The notes beneath the pieces are model-generated. The model did not search any database. It was not told the origin of the DNA and saw only the letters and a program-made list of their open reading frames with translations. From the NCBI GenBank assembly GCA_003255025.1, contig QANY01008042.1, positions 1,910,077 through 1,974,076 of the forward strand: a DNA stretch of 64,000 bases, in the 5' to 3' direction. Position numbers and translations under genes: made by a program. The stretch is from Datisca glomerata. Lineage: Eukaryota; Streptophyta; Magnoliopsida; Cucurbitales; Datiscaceae. Below are positions 22,753 to 37,400 of the stretch, one piece after another. Within the stretch, counting starts at the first letter, position 1. Each line of letters opens with the position of its first letter.

Positions 22753-25700
22753 ATGGCTGCACCTTCTAAGAAGTCTCCGAAGAAGCAGCCCAGGGACGTG
22801 TCAAAGTTCAATAAATCATCTAAACAATCGTTTAAAACGAAGAAGGGACCAAACAACGAAATTAAGTCGGAAGCCATGGCTTTGCAGCTGGAAGATGACG
22901 TTCCTGACTTTCCGAGAGGTTAAGTATCTAGCTTTCTGTTTGGTTGGTGTGGGAAACTGGGGGAATTCATGAACCTGAAATTTGTATACCCCTCATTCGT
23001 CTGGATTGGCCTCAAACTCAACTTCAATTACGCAATATGTTATTGGCTTTTGACCAAAGACTTGTGTTTTTGGTAATCTGCACGCTGTCTGACCGTCTTT
23101 ATAATGTACATTATATAGGTGGAGCAACCTTTTTGAGCCAAAAAGAACGGGATGAAATTCATGCAGAGGTGGACAAGGAGTTTGAGGCCGAGGAGTGGGA
23201 ATTGAAGAAGAAGGGAAAGAGGATGCAGAAGAAAAGTCTAGCTATGGATGAAGATTTGGGCTCTCTTTTTAGCGTCGGCTTTACAGGCAAACTACCTAGA
23301 TTTGCAAATAAGATAACGTTAAAGGTATGAGTGATAAGATACTTCCTATCATTTTAGTATAGAACGATGAGAATTAAGTGTCTTAATAACAGGAAAAACA
23401 CATTTTAGCCTTGTCTTGGCAACAAATGGTGAATATGTGTGTTTCATAACATAATTAGAAACCAATTAGATCCATTTGGTACAAAATATGACTCTTTACA
23501 TAATCCAAATTAGGCTAAATACCATTTCAAAAAATCTTTAGAATTGATATTGTTTAGTATTTCTTGATCCTACTATAAAGCAATCAACTTCTTTTAGGGG
23601 TTGGTCATATAATAAAAAATGATTGTGTTATGTATCAGCATGAAAGCTTTCTGATCAAAAGTCACTTTATTCTTTCCTTTTGTAATCAGTAAAACTTCTC
23701 TGTTTTTGCATGTATTCCCCAGAACATATCTCCTGGAATGAAACTTTGGGGAGTCATTGCTGAAGTCAATGACAAAGATCTGGTTGTCAGTCTGCCGGGG
23801 GGATTACGTGGACTAGTGCGTGCTTCTGATGCTTTTGATTTAATATTGGATAATGTGGTTGAGGTATTTTAACTTTTTCCCTGAAGATAGATGTTGTACG
23901 TAATAAGCTATTGTTGTTATTTTATGACTCCTAAGGACCTTAAGATGTTGTTGCAGGACTTAGAAGATAATTTGCTTCCCAGTTTGTTTTATGTTGGGCA
24001 ACTGGTTGCTTGCACTGTGTTGCAATTAGATGATGAAAAGAAAGAGAACACGAAGCGAAAAATTTGGCTTTCTCTTCGCCTCTCATTGTTGAACAAGTCA
24101 TTGACACTGGATTCGCTTCAAGAAGGGATGGTAAGCCATTTAAGTTTATTGGAGATGATAATGTTCTCATGTATATGAATTTTTGTTTACCAAGTCTCGT
24201 TATTGGTGCGGTCTGATGCAGATAATTTTTTTATTATTTGCTGTTGGCCCATCTCATGTGATCCCAAATTTCCTTAAGGCATTTGAACAGCCTGATAGAT
24301 GAACGTTTTGTTAAGAATTAATTTAAGTCTATAAATACGCTTTAACCCAACACCTTAAGCTTTTGGGATTACATACATGATATTAAAGCGGGAGGTCTTG
24401 AGATCAAATCCTCGCATTAACAATCTTCCTTCCCGTTCAATTTAATCAATGTCCACATGCTCAGCCCATCAAAAGACTTCAGGCTTATATGTGAGGGAGA
24501 GTGTTAAGAATTAATTCACACAAATTTTCCTTAACCCAACAGCCTAAGACTTTGAGACGATTTAACGTGTTTTTCAGGTCCTTACAGCATATGTGAAAAG
24601 CATTGAAGATCATGGTTACATTCTTCATTTTGGTTTGCCTTCCTTCACTGGGTTTTTGCCGAAAAACACCGAAGCTGGTAACCCTTTGGTTGAATATCTA
24701 TTTATGTTTGTTGCTTTCTTACTTACCAATCTACAATACCTGTTGTTCTTTGACAAAAAAAAACAATGCTGAAAGGTGTAAAGCATCTAGAACTATAAAT
24801 TGCTCACTTCTCGTGTAGATTTCTGATATTAATTCTTTCGACGTCATAGAACATAAGGCTTTTGGGGTACTTTAGACTTTATGATGGCGATAAAGGAAAG
24901 GCTGTCATTTACACAATTATTAGTATTGTACTTCGCACTCACATTAAGTTACTGTCATACAAAAAGTGACTGTTACATTCTTTTAAAAGTCACTATGTGA
25001 ATGCTGGAAACCTCTAATGATGCAAAGTGGTCTTAATGATAAGTGGAATAATCTGATTTTTCATTGTCCATGTATGAGTTTAATAAGGTATTGGGCTGAA
25101 TCTTGTATCATGTCAGATTCAAAGTGCTATATACAACAAATACTCGTTGACTTGATCTATGATGTGGTGCCATGACTCCAGCACAGTGATTTCAAGGCGC
25201 AGCCAGGCGCGGCGAGCAGCCATGGTAGCGCCTCTGCACCTGCTGAGGCGCGCACCTTCAAGCAGGCAAGCGCAGTGTTTCAAGGCGACACCAGGCGCTT
25301 GAGGCGAGCTTCCCTGGTCTCGCCTCTCTACCATTTGAGGCGCGCGCTTCTCTGAAAGCGCGCGCCTCTCTCGCCATTTGTGGTTCTTTGCCGCTTGCCA
25401 TTTTACCCAGGCGATCGCCTGGCTGAAGTCTGTACTTAATGGACATAAATATTTGAAAGAAAATATGATAAATAGGAAAGAAATTTTCCGATACGAGGAA
25501 AGAAAAGTTTGTGTTGAAGTCTGCAATTAATAGATCGAAAGAATATGGAAAGAAAATATGACATGCAAGGAAAGAGTGCCAAAGGTATGGTTTTTCTTGT
25601 TTATTTTTCTTCTTTTTCCTAATCATCTTCTTGCTCATTCTCCTCCTCCTCCTCCATCTTTCTTTTCTGTATTTTTTTCAGTCCTCTTCCCAAAGGGAAA

Positions 25701-28700
25701 TTCTGTTCAATTGGACAGAGAACCGTTAAGCTTAGGACAGTCCAGTTGAACGGGTTTCCCCTTGGGGAAACTCTGCCCAAGTTAACAGGGGTAAGGCTCT
25801 GTTTTTGCTCCACTGAACAGAGGGACGAAGCTCCATTCAGTCGAGCAAAAACAGAGCATCACAAAAAGGATTTTAGATGATGTTTTTGTTCTAAGATTTT
25901 TTTAATCCTCTAAATTAATTCAAAAAACCCTTTTTATTTGCTTAATCTTTTTTTAAGTAGGTTTTTATTCTGAGTTTTATTTTTTAATTTTGTTTTTAAT
26001 CTTCTGATTAAAGAATCTGATTTTTCAGTAGTTGTAGTATCTGGATGTGATCTATAAATTTTTCTTACATAAAATATCGAATTGCGCCTATCTTCGATCA
26101 GGCAATGCCATTCTATCGCGTCTCGCCTCCAGACAACCAAAAGGGTTGTCGCCTTGGGGTGCGCCTTGTGCCTTGAAAGCACTGGCCCCTTGCTTGCCAT
26201 TGTTGCACCACTCGTCGTGTGCCAATAAACCCAGGCGAGCGCCTTGCTGGAACGAAGAAGAATATGAAAGAAAACAAGACTGAATCGGAAAAAAATGGGT
26301 TTGAAAGTTTCTGGAACGAAGAAGATGACTGGAGAAGAAAGAGAAAAGGGGAAGAAGAAAGAGAAAAGCTACTTGAGTGAGGTGCCTTCATTTTATTGGA
26401 AGATAGTTGTAGTGGGAAGACAACTAGCCTTTACTTTTAGTGTGAAGACAACTAGCTTTTACTTTTACCCATTTAGTGTTTTTAAATTTATAAGATTTTA
26501 TTATTAGATGGTTATAGACTTATAGTTCCAGTAGGAAGTACAACTATTACTAATTTAAAATAGGAAATATATATTTTTAACAATTATTTTTTACTTTTAA
26601 ACTTCTACTCTTCACAATATGCCTTCACAATATACGAAGTAACAATATTAATTGTCTATTTCTTTTCCCACTTTAATGCTTTCTTATCTATATAATTTTG
26701 ATGTGTCGTCTAATATTAATTTTCCTACATACGTATCAAATTGCGCCTCTCTTCGATCAAGCGACGCCATTCTAGTGCCTCTCGTCAGGGCTCGTTTGGC
26801 AGTCAGGATAGTACTGGATAGTATTGTACTAAATCTGTCGGACTGTACTGTATTGTATTGTACTGGATTACACAATGTTTGGCACGTTATAGTACTAGAT
26901 TGTAAAACTGTTTGTCATGATTTGATCCGCAAAAGCCTATTTGAAATTCATTAACATGTTATTTTACATTTTCAACTAGAAAATAAATTATCTAATTCAT
27001 GCTATCACCATAAATTCCCTTTTTTTTGACTAAAAATGCAAATTCAATTATACCCGTAAACTTTAAGATAGTGATAATTTATAGTTATAATAAATGAAAT
27101 TAGAAAAAAATTCATTGAATTTTTAATACACAAAATAAGTCATTTAAAATGTATAAATGATTACTGAACCACTCATATGATTGAGAGGCTAAAAAAATTC
27201 AGAAAAAAGGAAGAAAAAGATGGTAAATGACTTTGAAAATTGGTAAAATTAAGTTATAAGTAATTAATTTTGCACCTTTCGAAAATTCATAAATCATTAC
27301 TAAAATAGTACTGTTCTGCTCTTAGTACTTTACAGTACGGGCTACCAAACAAGCCCTGGAAACACTGCTCCAGCTATTGGGTTTTAGTATGTTTATCGTT
27401 GACTTGATCTATGACTGGTATTTGTATAGCAACTTTTCTTTTTGATGGTTGGTGGGATTTCCTTGGAACTGCTGTCCCCTTCTTAACTTTTTCTTCTGCA
27501 TATATATATGGTTTTATAAACTTCTTTGAAATCCTTCCAATGAGGAAAACGAGAACGCTTTACTGGTATTTACCAAAAAAAATAAGGCTTTACTGGTGAC
27601 TGATGTGAATAAATGATGCGTTGGTAGATATGGCATTCCCCCCCTAATATCTTACAATGACTATGAGCTTATATGGATTGTTTATTTGGAACTCCAATCT
27701 GTGATATCATTACACTTGAAATAATGGAGAAGGTTCAATTTTTTTAACAAATTCTACTTCCTTGTTTTTATATACAGTTGTTGCTATATCCTGCATTTTT
27801 ATGTTTTATCATTTTCTCTTTTTCTTATCATGATAGACTCGTTTCTGAATTTCTTTTTCCTTGATCCCCTCCCCTTGTCTGTCTTGACAAATAGGAGTGA
27901 ACAAAGTGAATTTTTGTCAGCTTCTACAAGGTGTTGTTAGAAACATTGATAAATGTCGCAAAGTTGTTTACTTGAGCTCCGACCCAGGCACATTGTCCAG
28001 ATATGTGGTATACCTTCTGTTTTGTGCCACATCAACTTTAGTTGTTTTTTCATTATTGCAATTTATCCCTTGATTAATATATTAACCTTTTCATTCTTCT
28101 ACAGACAAAAGATCTGAAAGGTATTTCAGTTGACCTTCTAGTTCCAGGAATGATGGTTAATGCTCGAGTACAGTCAACACTTGAAAATGGGGTTATGTTA
28201 TCTTTCCTCACATACTTTACAGGAACTGTAAGCTAGCTATTTCTTATGTTAAAAACTACTAAAACAGATTGATCAATGAGATCATTGCTCAATAAGGCCT
28301 TTCTTTGTCATTTTAATCTCTCTCATTCTCCGGTTTCGTCTTCTTAGGTTGATATATTTCATCTGCAAAATAGTTTTCCTTCTAAAAACTGGAAAGAAGA
28401 CTACAGCCAAAATAAGAAGGTAACTATATGAAATTGTCTTCCTTTACTTGTACTCTTTTAATGAAATTCTCAGTTTCTTATAAAAAATGAGATTGTTCTG
28501 TTATTCAACTTGATGACATGTAGTATCACATAATTATTCCCATATTGTCACAAAATACAAGGCCATGTATAATATCTTTCATCTTCATAACTTTTTCCAT
28601 GGAATAGTTTACTATGAATATGATAATGTGTCCTATAAAAATGATAATGTGGGGAATAAATGGCCAACTCCTTTGTGATCAAGACTTATATTGACTTACC

Positions 28701-31700
28701 TTTTCTTTTCTCTTTTCAAGTTTTTAGAGTGTTGCAAAACTCTGCAGTCAAAATTTTGAACTGATGAAGTTTAGTTTATGCATCTTTAATATCTTCCTTC
28801 CTCTTGGGTCTTTACACTGATCAGTGTCTTCAAAGATGGGATCAAATTGCCTCGCTTTGCGGTCGTAGAAGAATGGCTCAAAGTTTACAAAAGACACTTA
28901 CGTCTCTCTTTGCAAAGACTTTGTCTTTTGAGTCTTGGCCTGGAGTTTGGGACTCAATTATTTTCATTTCAACTCAACTTGAATTTTTCGCTATCTGTAA
29001 CGACTTCCTACTTTAGTGTTTGTTAGGCTATTTATAATGATTTTGTTGCGCCTCATTTCTATTGAAGATATTGCCTTAAGGCTTGCCCTTTTCCTTGTAA
29101 ATCAGTGTTGTTGAATTGCTATTTCTTTTTTGTATTAGGTGAATGCTCGTATATTATTTATTGATCCCTCAACCAGAGCTATTGGCTTGACCCTGAATCC
29201 ACATCTTGTAAATAATAAGGCCCCTCCTTCAGTAAGTTTATTACCCATTTGTTTAAGTTTTTAAATTGGTAAATAATACTTTCATTTGAATATTAAATGT
29301 TGTTTTCTTTCTCTTATCATCCAATATTGCGTGTTGATCATTTTCTTTTACTGCTGGCACTGTTTCATGACTTACATATGATTTGGGTAAGTGAACACTC
29401 AACATCGGTTATCCCAAATTGAGCTTTACAAGAATGGGTGTTGTATTAGCAAACTGGAGAGTAGTAATGAAGTGCATGTTTCTTTGGGGAATGATATCAC
29501 TGTTTTTTAATCGGTGAGAAATGGTATCATTGTACAACTCACTTGTCACTAAAGAGAAGGAAGCAGCTTAGTGGGTTTCACTTTTCTTCCAATGAAGCTT
29601 CACGTTCTTGTAAAAAAAGAACTGAAGATGGTCTAGATCTGATGTAGTTTTGGCTGTTCAAGCACTTTTATGGGACAATGAACTTTTAGATATGTAATCA
29701 TGCATTCCTTGTTGGTCATGAAAGAATCTGGGACATGATGGTTTATGTGACAACATCATTAATTCCGTTCAAAAAGTGTTCTGGCCTCTTTATGATTTTT
29801 TTTGTTGTATTGCATGGAACATGCACTATTATATACTAATACTCTGGTTTGATGCAGCATGTCGGCATTGGAGATATATATGATGACTCAAAAGTGGTTA
29901 GGGTTGATAGAGGGTTGGGCCTTTTACTTGAAATACCGTCTGCTCCATTATCTACTCCAGGATATGTTACTGTAAGTACGTTTTATAGCTTTATGTGTCT
30001 CTTTATATCCAAACATTTTGCGTAATTAAATATTCTTTCATGATGAATGCAGATATCTGATGTGGCTGAAGAAGTACGTAAGATCGAAAAGAAGTTTAAG
30101 GAGGGGACTGTTGTTCGTGTTCGAATTCTCGGGTTTAGGCATTTAGAAGGGCTTGCGACAGGGATATTGAAGGTCATATCCTACTTTTACTTGAGATGAA
30201 CTATAATATTGTTGTCTATACATAAAAGTTGCCCCAAAGAATAAATATTGATATTTGAGTTGAAATATGTCTAAATTCTATGACTTAAATGACCATCGGT
30301 TGTTTCCGTATTTTTTCCCTTAGTTCCTGTCATCATTGACATCGTGCATTGATATTTTCGTAAATTTGAAGCTCAACATTCATGTCGAGACCAACAGTTT
30401 CCTCCTTGGTTATTATTTACATAAAGACCTTGAGAAAGGTCTTGGCAGAGAAGTATATCAAAGATGGCATGAACTAAATAAAAAATATTGTTCATTTAAT
30501 TTTTGAAGGAATCTGGTTGAGCATAGGGGTTGAGGATAAATACCAGGCCCTTTTTGGTGGGAGGGCCACTCACAACCATATAGGCTCTTTCTTGGGCAGT
30601 TTTCAAGGAACAGAATAGAAGAAGTTTGTTAGGACGCTTGAAGATGGAGATTTTATTTGTCTAAGATTCACCTATGATGTCTTTTTGGGGGTTTTCTAAG
30701 AGTGCTGTTGAAATTCCCATGTCACTCATCCTCCCATGATTGAAAATCTTTTTCTGTTGTTTAAGTTGTTTTTCTTTTGGGAGTTTGGACGGATCTTTTT
30801 GGTCCTCTCAAACTAGTGGCATCGTTTAAGAAACATAGATTTTCATTATATGTTAAAAAGATTTAGAAAAGAGGACAAGAAATTCTCAATACTTCCCCAT
30901 TTACAAAGCCTATTAATTTTCAATGCCTCTCCAGTTTGAGTGGAAAAAAAAGAATGGATTATCCTTAAAATACTTCGACGCTTGAACCCATTTAGATGCC
31001 AAAAAGTTTGCATTGTCCCAATCTTATATATGTCTTTAGCCATATCCTCACCTTTTTTCCTCCCTATGAGAATCGAACATCCTCCACGCTTCTCATTCTC
31101 TTGTTTTCTTCTTCCTTTGTTTTATATAATTTCTTCTTAGTTTTCTATATGAAAAAATGGTCCACAATACATGGTCTATTAGAAATTCAGAACTATGACA
31201 CCGTCTTCCGGTTGTGTTTGTGGGCATTCAATTCCCTTACTTTTCAGTGAAAGATGCTTCCAGTTTGATATGAGACTTCTGTTTTGAAATTTGCTTGTTC
31301 TTATACTGTTCATCCATCAAACTTTGTAAATTAATTTTTCAATTAATACGAATCATTTCTTATCCAAAAAACAATACTGCTCTTCTTTTAAGCAGGCCAG
31401 TGCTTTTGAAGGGGCAGTTTTTACCCACTCAGATGTGAAGCCTGGGATGGTGGTGAGGGGTAAAATTGTGGCTGTTGATAGCTTTGGTGCTATTGTGCAA
31501 TTTCCTGGGGGTGTTAAAGCTCTTTGTCCTCTCCCGCATATGTCTGAATTTGAGATAACAAAACCTGGAAAAAAATTTAAGGTATGCTATATCCTCATTA
31601 AGTTGTTTAGTAGTTGCTACTAATGTTTATTTATATCTATACCTTGTCATCTGTGTTCTCAAGTCTGGACCTTCATCAGGAATTCCTGCAAAGTGTATGA

Positions 31701-34428
31701 TAGAGGGCATAGAATTAGTTTGTTGTTCTTTAAAAAATGTTATGGATTATAAAGCCATTTATGCTTATGCAGGTTGGGGCCGAACTGGTGTTCCGAGTGC
31801 TTGGTTGCAAGTCTAAGAGGATAACTGTCACGCACAAGAAAACTCTGGTATGTCCCTTTTGGCTCCTGGTTCTCCTAGTTGGCCTGATTTTATTTGGTTT
31901 AAAACTCATAATTGTCAGTTCTATTATGAATAACACCTCCCAAAAGGTAATTTATGAGTGATCTCCGACCACCCATTTGTTACATTCAGAATTTAGGGGA
32001 GGCCTTGCGAGTTGAATTTATATGATTTCTTTCAATGAGCCACTGACGCTTTCAACGAGCCTCCAGTCAGGACTTATGGTTCCGATCTGGGGGGCTAGCA
32101 AGCCATACTCTGCCTTGGTAAATAATAGGAAAATCTCCAAAGACATTTAATGAGCATTTTCTTCCAAAAAAAATGTCATGAAGTCCTAACCCTCTGTCGT
32201 CGTTGGTCTTGACCTCAAATTAATTTACTTCTGTTAGCATGGTCTTTCCTACCCTCATTGAAGCCTTAGCACCGAGGTCTTTGATCAATGTCTCCAAAGT
32301 CCTAGCTGCACCAACTGGAAGATGAAAGATGTACACTTTATGCAGTCCAATAATCAAAGGACTTAGATTAGCACTATATTTTGAGATTAAATATGAGAAT
32401 ATGTTCTATACAACTTGTCAATACACACTTCTGATGCACGTGTAATTGAACATATTATATTTTTAGCTATGATTATTACTTATAATGATATTGTGTTTAT
32501 GTGAATTAAATAGAAATGTATTTAACACTTATCGATAGAAAAAAAAAAATATTTAACACCATATTATTTGTTTTCAATTTATGTGAATAAAATCAATACA
32601 ATGTTATATTGTTATTATTTTTTTTGATATATTTTATTCAACCAAGTTGTACAATATCATATATGTTTCTAGAAAAAAAATAAGAGTGTATGATAGAAAT
32701 ATGCTCTATAAAATTAAAAGAGAAAGTGATGACATTAGAATTAAATTATCTATTTCATTGTTTGTCAATTTTGTAGAACTATATTTATGCAATTGTATGT
32801 TGTTTGTGTCCACGAGAACAATATATACTTCTCTACTTGTTTCACTTGAAAAAATGGTATTGTTTCAAACCATAAATTGTATTGATTAGGTTTATGGATG
32901 TTCGGGTGGGCTAAATGGTCATAATTTGTGGCAGTAGGTAAAAAATAATAGTAACAATAAATGAGTATGTGACAAATGTACTTTTAGGGGGCATTGTAAG
33001 ATTAGTAGAAAAACACGTGGACATAATTGTCCAAAAACGTTTCTCCCTTGCATCCTCCTTTTAATATATTGTAAATATGGTAGTTAGAAGACTGCCACGA
33101 TTGAGTAGTTAAAGTGGATTTGAACAATACAGTTAGAGATCTGAACAATTAGTTAAAGTGGATTCCTCTTTTCTTCATGTAGAACTAGTTTAGCTTGGTG
33201 TATCTTATGATGCATATACATCTACAAATACTTTTACAGGTGAAATCGAAACTTCAGATACTTAGTTCATATGCTGACGCTGCTGAAGGATTATTAGTGC
33301 ATGGTTGGATAACTAAGCTTGAGAAACATGGATGCTTTGTCCGGTTCTACAATGGAGTCCAAGGTTTTGCTCCCCGGCAAGTTTCTAACCATCTACTGTA
33401 CATATATTGAACTTTTTCAATTTGTTTTTTCGGAAAGTATGTTTGTTGACTGTCATTTTATTTCTTGGTTGTGTCATTTCGATATGTATACTTATGATTG
33501 CTTTCCTTAAATTAACTCATCTGTTGCAGTTGACTAGTTCCTCTCGATATCTCTCATGTTTTGAAGTTTGAATATTGCTATATTGGGAATTGATTTTCTT
33601 GACTTGTGTTTGTTTATGGGAGCAAAATTGCCCATGAAAGGGGAAATTGGCTAATTCATGTGAGATTGATCATTCAATGGCTTGATTTAAAGTCTATTTG
33701 CTTCCCTACTCCATACTCATATCTTCTGTTGTTAGGAGGCTCGAATTTTAGAATTCATAATGTATTCAACTTCCATTCAATAAGGGAGAATGGTTAGTAG
33801 TTGTATTTGTAGTAAATTTCTTATGTGGTCTAGAGCTGTATTTTCCCTTTGGGGCTTTTTGTGAGTAATACATATGTTGCCTCTACCGATAAAAAAGGTC
33901 TCATGTGGTTTAGGACTTGGCACCTTTTCAATTTGATTTTCATGTTAAAGAAGTTTTACACAGTTTTCAATTAATGTTGGATATTACAGTTGTATTTTCG
34001 TTGTTCAATCTTCTGCCTTTTATTCTTGACCAGATCTGAACTCGGATTAGAACGAGGATCTGACCCAAGCTCGACATACCATGTTGGACAAGTTGTCAAA
34101 TGTAGAATAAAAAATTCCGTCCCTGCTTCAAGGCGTATTAACTTAAGTTTTATCATCAAGCCTACAAGGTTGGCTTCCTTTCACATGAAACGTTATATTG
34201 TGACTTCTATTTTGAGTACCTTTAGAACAAGTAACTTCTGTTTGATATGGCAATAATATAACTGAATTATTGAAATTACAGGGTTTCTGAAGATGAGATA
34301 GTCAAGTTGGGTAGCCTTGTCTCAGGAGTGGTTGACAGTGTAATTCATGACAGCGTAGTTGTATGTATTAATGGAAAAAGTTACTTAAAGGGTACAGTAT
34401 CCACTGAACATTTGGCAGATCATCATGG

Positions 34429-34477
<49 letters not shown>

Positions 34478-37400
34478 CTGTGTGTTTGTGTGTGTGTACG
34501 CTTCCTCATTTGAGTCTCTTTTATGCAGTGCATTGTGCTTTGATGAAGTCAGTCTTGAAGCCTGGATATGAATTTGATAAGCTGTTGGTACTAGGTATCT
34601 TGCTTTTTTCCTTACCAATACTTGTTAGGCTCCCCTATTTCCTAGCATATGCCAAAGATTTTTGTACAAGGAAGTATTATATTCATTACTTAAAATCAAC
34701 GTTATTCTTTCATAATAATTTTGAGTCGATGACTATGTTGGAAGAAGTTACAGAAAATGCTAATAGAATAGGACGCCATTTGGAGAAGTCAAAAAAGCAA
34801 TCACTTATGAGATCATGGGTGCTGTATTATGATTCTAATGTATCAATTGCAATGCTACCGATGCAGGTCGAGCTTGTAGTTCATCCCAAGTACTTAGTGC
34901 TGTAAGCAAACATCAGACTAATACCAAATTATATATATTTTCTTACACAGATACCAATTGACTTAGTTAGCAAAACGGATTTTTACCATGGTTTTATTAA
35001 TTACTTTTGTCTGAACATATGATGTAGATTGTAAACCACGTTTGGATTGTAAAATCTGGTTCGGATTGAAACGGATATTACTTTGATTTTGCTGAATATT
35101 TGTAACAATAATCATATCGAGGAAACAACTGCTGTAATTATATTTAAATTAGCAAATCACTGTTGTAAGACTTCTGCTCGTGCATTTTTAGATATTGAAG
35201 GCAACAATTTTTTACTCTCTGCAAAATACTCTCTAATCAATTCGGCTGAGAAGCTCCCTTCGGATAGCGGTCAGATTTCTCCAAATTCTGTTGTCCATGT
35301 AAGTAACTGAAGTTTCTTGAAACCAAAAGAAGGAAAAAGTACTGTAGCTGTTTCTTCTTTGTTATAATGTTAAAACTTCTGTTACATTTGATGCCTTTGC
35401 TAACCAGGGATACATTTGTAACATAATTGAAACTGGCTGCTTTGTTCGCTTTCTTGGACGTTTGACCGGTTTCTCCCCAAGACATAAGGTATATTTTTAT
35501 AGTAATATTTTTTTTGATAAGTAAGATTTGTATTAGAAAAAAACCCGAGACAGGGTAATTACAACCTAAAAGGAAACTATAAACACAAAAAATGAAGGTC
35601 ATTCACCCAGTTTTTCTCAAACTCCAACATGGGGAATAGAGTGCCCACCCATTCTTTAAGAATGCCTATAAAGTAAGCGAAGACTTTACAAAAAGAATTT
35701 TCAGTCCCCTCAAAAACTCTCCGGTTCCAAATCACTCAAAAGAGTGCATGGATGATCACAGCCAAATATTTTACAACGTTCATATTTGACTTGTTTAGTT
35801 TTTGTCCAAGAGTCCAACTGTTTTGTGTTACTACATGCAGGCAATGGATGACCAGAAAATTGATCTATCAGAAGCTTTTTACATCGGACAATCTGTTCGG
35901 AGTAATATACTCGATGTTGGTGAACCTTTGAGTCTGGACAGTTTGCATTTGTGACCAAGGATAAGATTTAACTAATCAGCTTACATGAACATTTAACTTT
36001 TCTTTTTCAGGTTGCGAGTGAGACAGGTAGGATAACACTATCTTTAAAACAATCAACGTGCTTGTCAACAGATGCATCTTTTATACAGGCATTCTTTCAT
36101 ACGGAGGAGAAGGTAATTGTCGAGTTCTTTTCTAATAATCTGTTTCTAGCTAGATTATTCGTCATATGACCCAGTGTATCTCTGTAGGGTGCATAATTCT
36201 CTCTCATTTTTCATCATCGAGTGCTTAACAAGAGTAGACGATAGAACTACTTTTTTCTTGTTGCTGAAGATAATTTCTTATCTTTTTCTCCAGAAGACTG
36301 GAAATAAAAAGGAAATCACTGAAAGCTGATCTTGTTTTCTTTTGCCTGTTTAAGTGCTTATCGAGGTGTGAATAATTTTGGTAGTTGTTGCTCACTGATC
36401 AGTAACCTGTGTACATGGCTCTAATTCCGTTAAGTCATGGGATTCAACCATTTAGTTTGGAAAATCCGACCTTATTGATTACTTAAGTGTACACTATACT
36501 GTGTGAGACACTCAACCCACCAGCCAAATGTACATATTGTCTGCTTTGGCTTGGGACTCCCAAGGTTTTTCCATCATGAGCCCAACCCAGGCGCCTTCAA
36601 GTTAGAATTGTCCTATGCCATCTTATATGCGCATCCCAGGCATTTCCGCTGATGTGAGATTTCTAACATCATCTCTCATGTACGCACGATCCCTACTCCC
36701 CTACTCCGATGCCAAGTATTAGTGACCCCAACTAGGAGGCTGGATTTAGAAACAAAAAAGGAGAAATCAAGTAAAGTTAAATTCAAAACAGTTTAAGAGA
36801 GGTCAAAGCCAAGTTTGTTGATTTCGCAAATTATTTGGTTAAAGATGTTTACCTTAACTTGCCCGTTTTTTAAACTAATAGAGCAATCCTAAACCCCTAA
36901 AAGATCTCATGTATACTTTTCCTATTATTGATGCTAAATGAGTTTTATGTTGAGTATATATTTGAAGGATGTTTCAAGTAATTGTACATGCTTTGATTTT
37001 TATATTAATTGATGAATCTGTGATTTTTATTTAAATATGAACAGACACTTAGGGAATTACCGAAAAACAAGTTGTCCAATTCTATAAGTAACTTTGTTAG
37101 AGCCTATTTAAATTATGGGTCATGCGTCTTACATGCTTGCTCATCTGTTGTGTATTACTGGTTGATGGAGTTCGTACAGTTTGCGTAGTTATTTTTCTCA
37201 AAACTTCACATTGGGATTGTATAGCAATTTTTTCTTATTTGGTCATAAGATGGTCTAGAAGATGCCTAAATACGGTGTAGATAGTCATTTACATATTTTC
37301 GAATATGTACTTGTTTTACATGCTTTACTGATTGATAGAATATGATAGGTATTGCTGATAATATTCTGATATATTAGCCCCATAAGTTACTATATTTCAT

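Larger units (their letters stand above)
25144..27414. mobile_element. compound repeat insertion in RRP5 intron 5, bounded by a 19-bp direct repeat
   Basis: The 19-mer TCGTTGACTTGATCTATGA occurs at 25144-25162 and again at 27396-27414. Between them is non-intron-like material: a GC-rich stretch full of AGGCGC/GCGCCT words (25189-25425), inverted repeats around 25690-25860, a second AGGCG-rich patch (26090-26250) whose left part (AATTGCGCCTATCTTCGATC) recurs near 26740, and the MITE at 26787-27357. Whether the 19-mer is a target duplication or an older duplication is open. The GC-rich frames here do not encode a known protein. Confidence 0.5.

Noticed and set aside
25119..25638. Minus-strand frames of 126-135 residues in RRP5 intron 5
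   Set aside because: They come from the GC-rich AGGCGC repeat patch, overlap each other in two frames, and match no family I recognise.
28804..29016. 70-residue plus-strand frame in RRP5 intron 8 ([14 protein letters not shown]...)
   Set aside because: Exons 8 and 9 join in phase without it and no family is recognised. It could be a transposon scrap, but I cannot support that.
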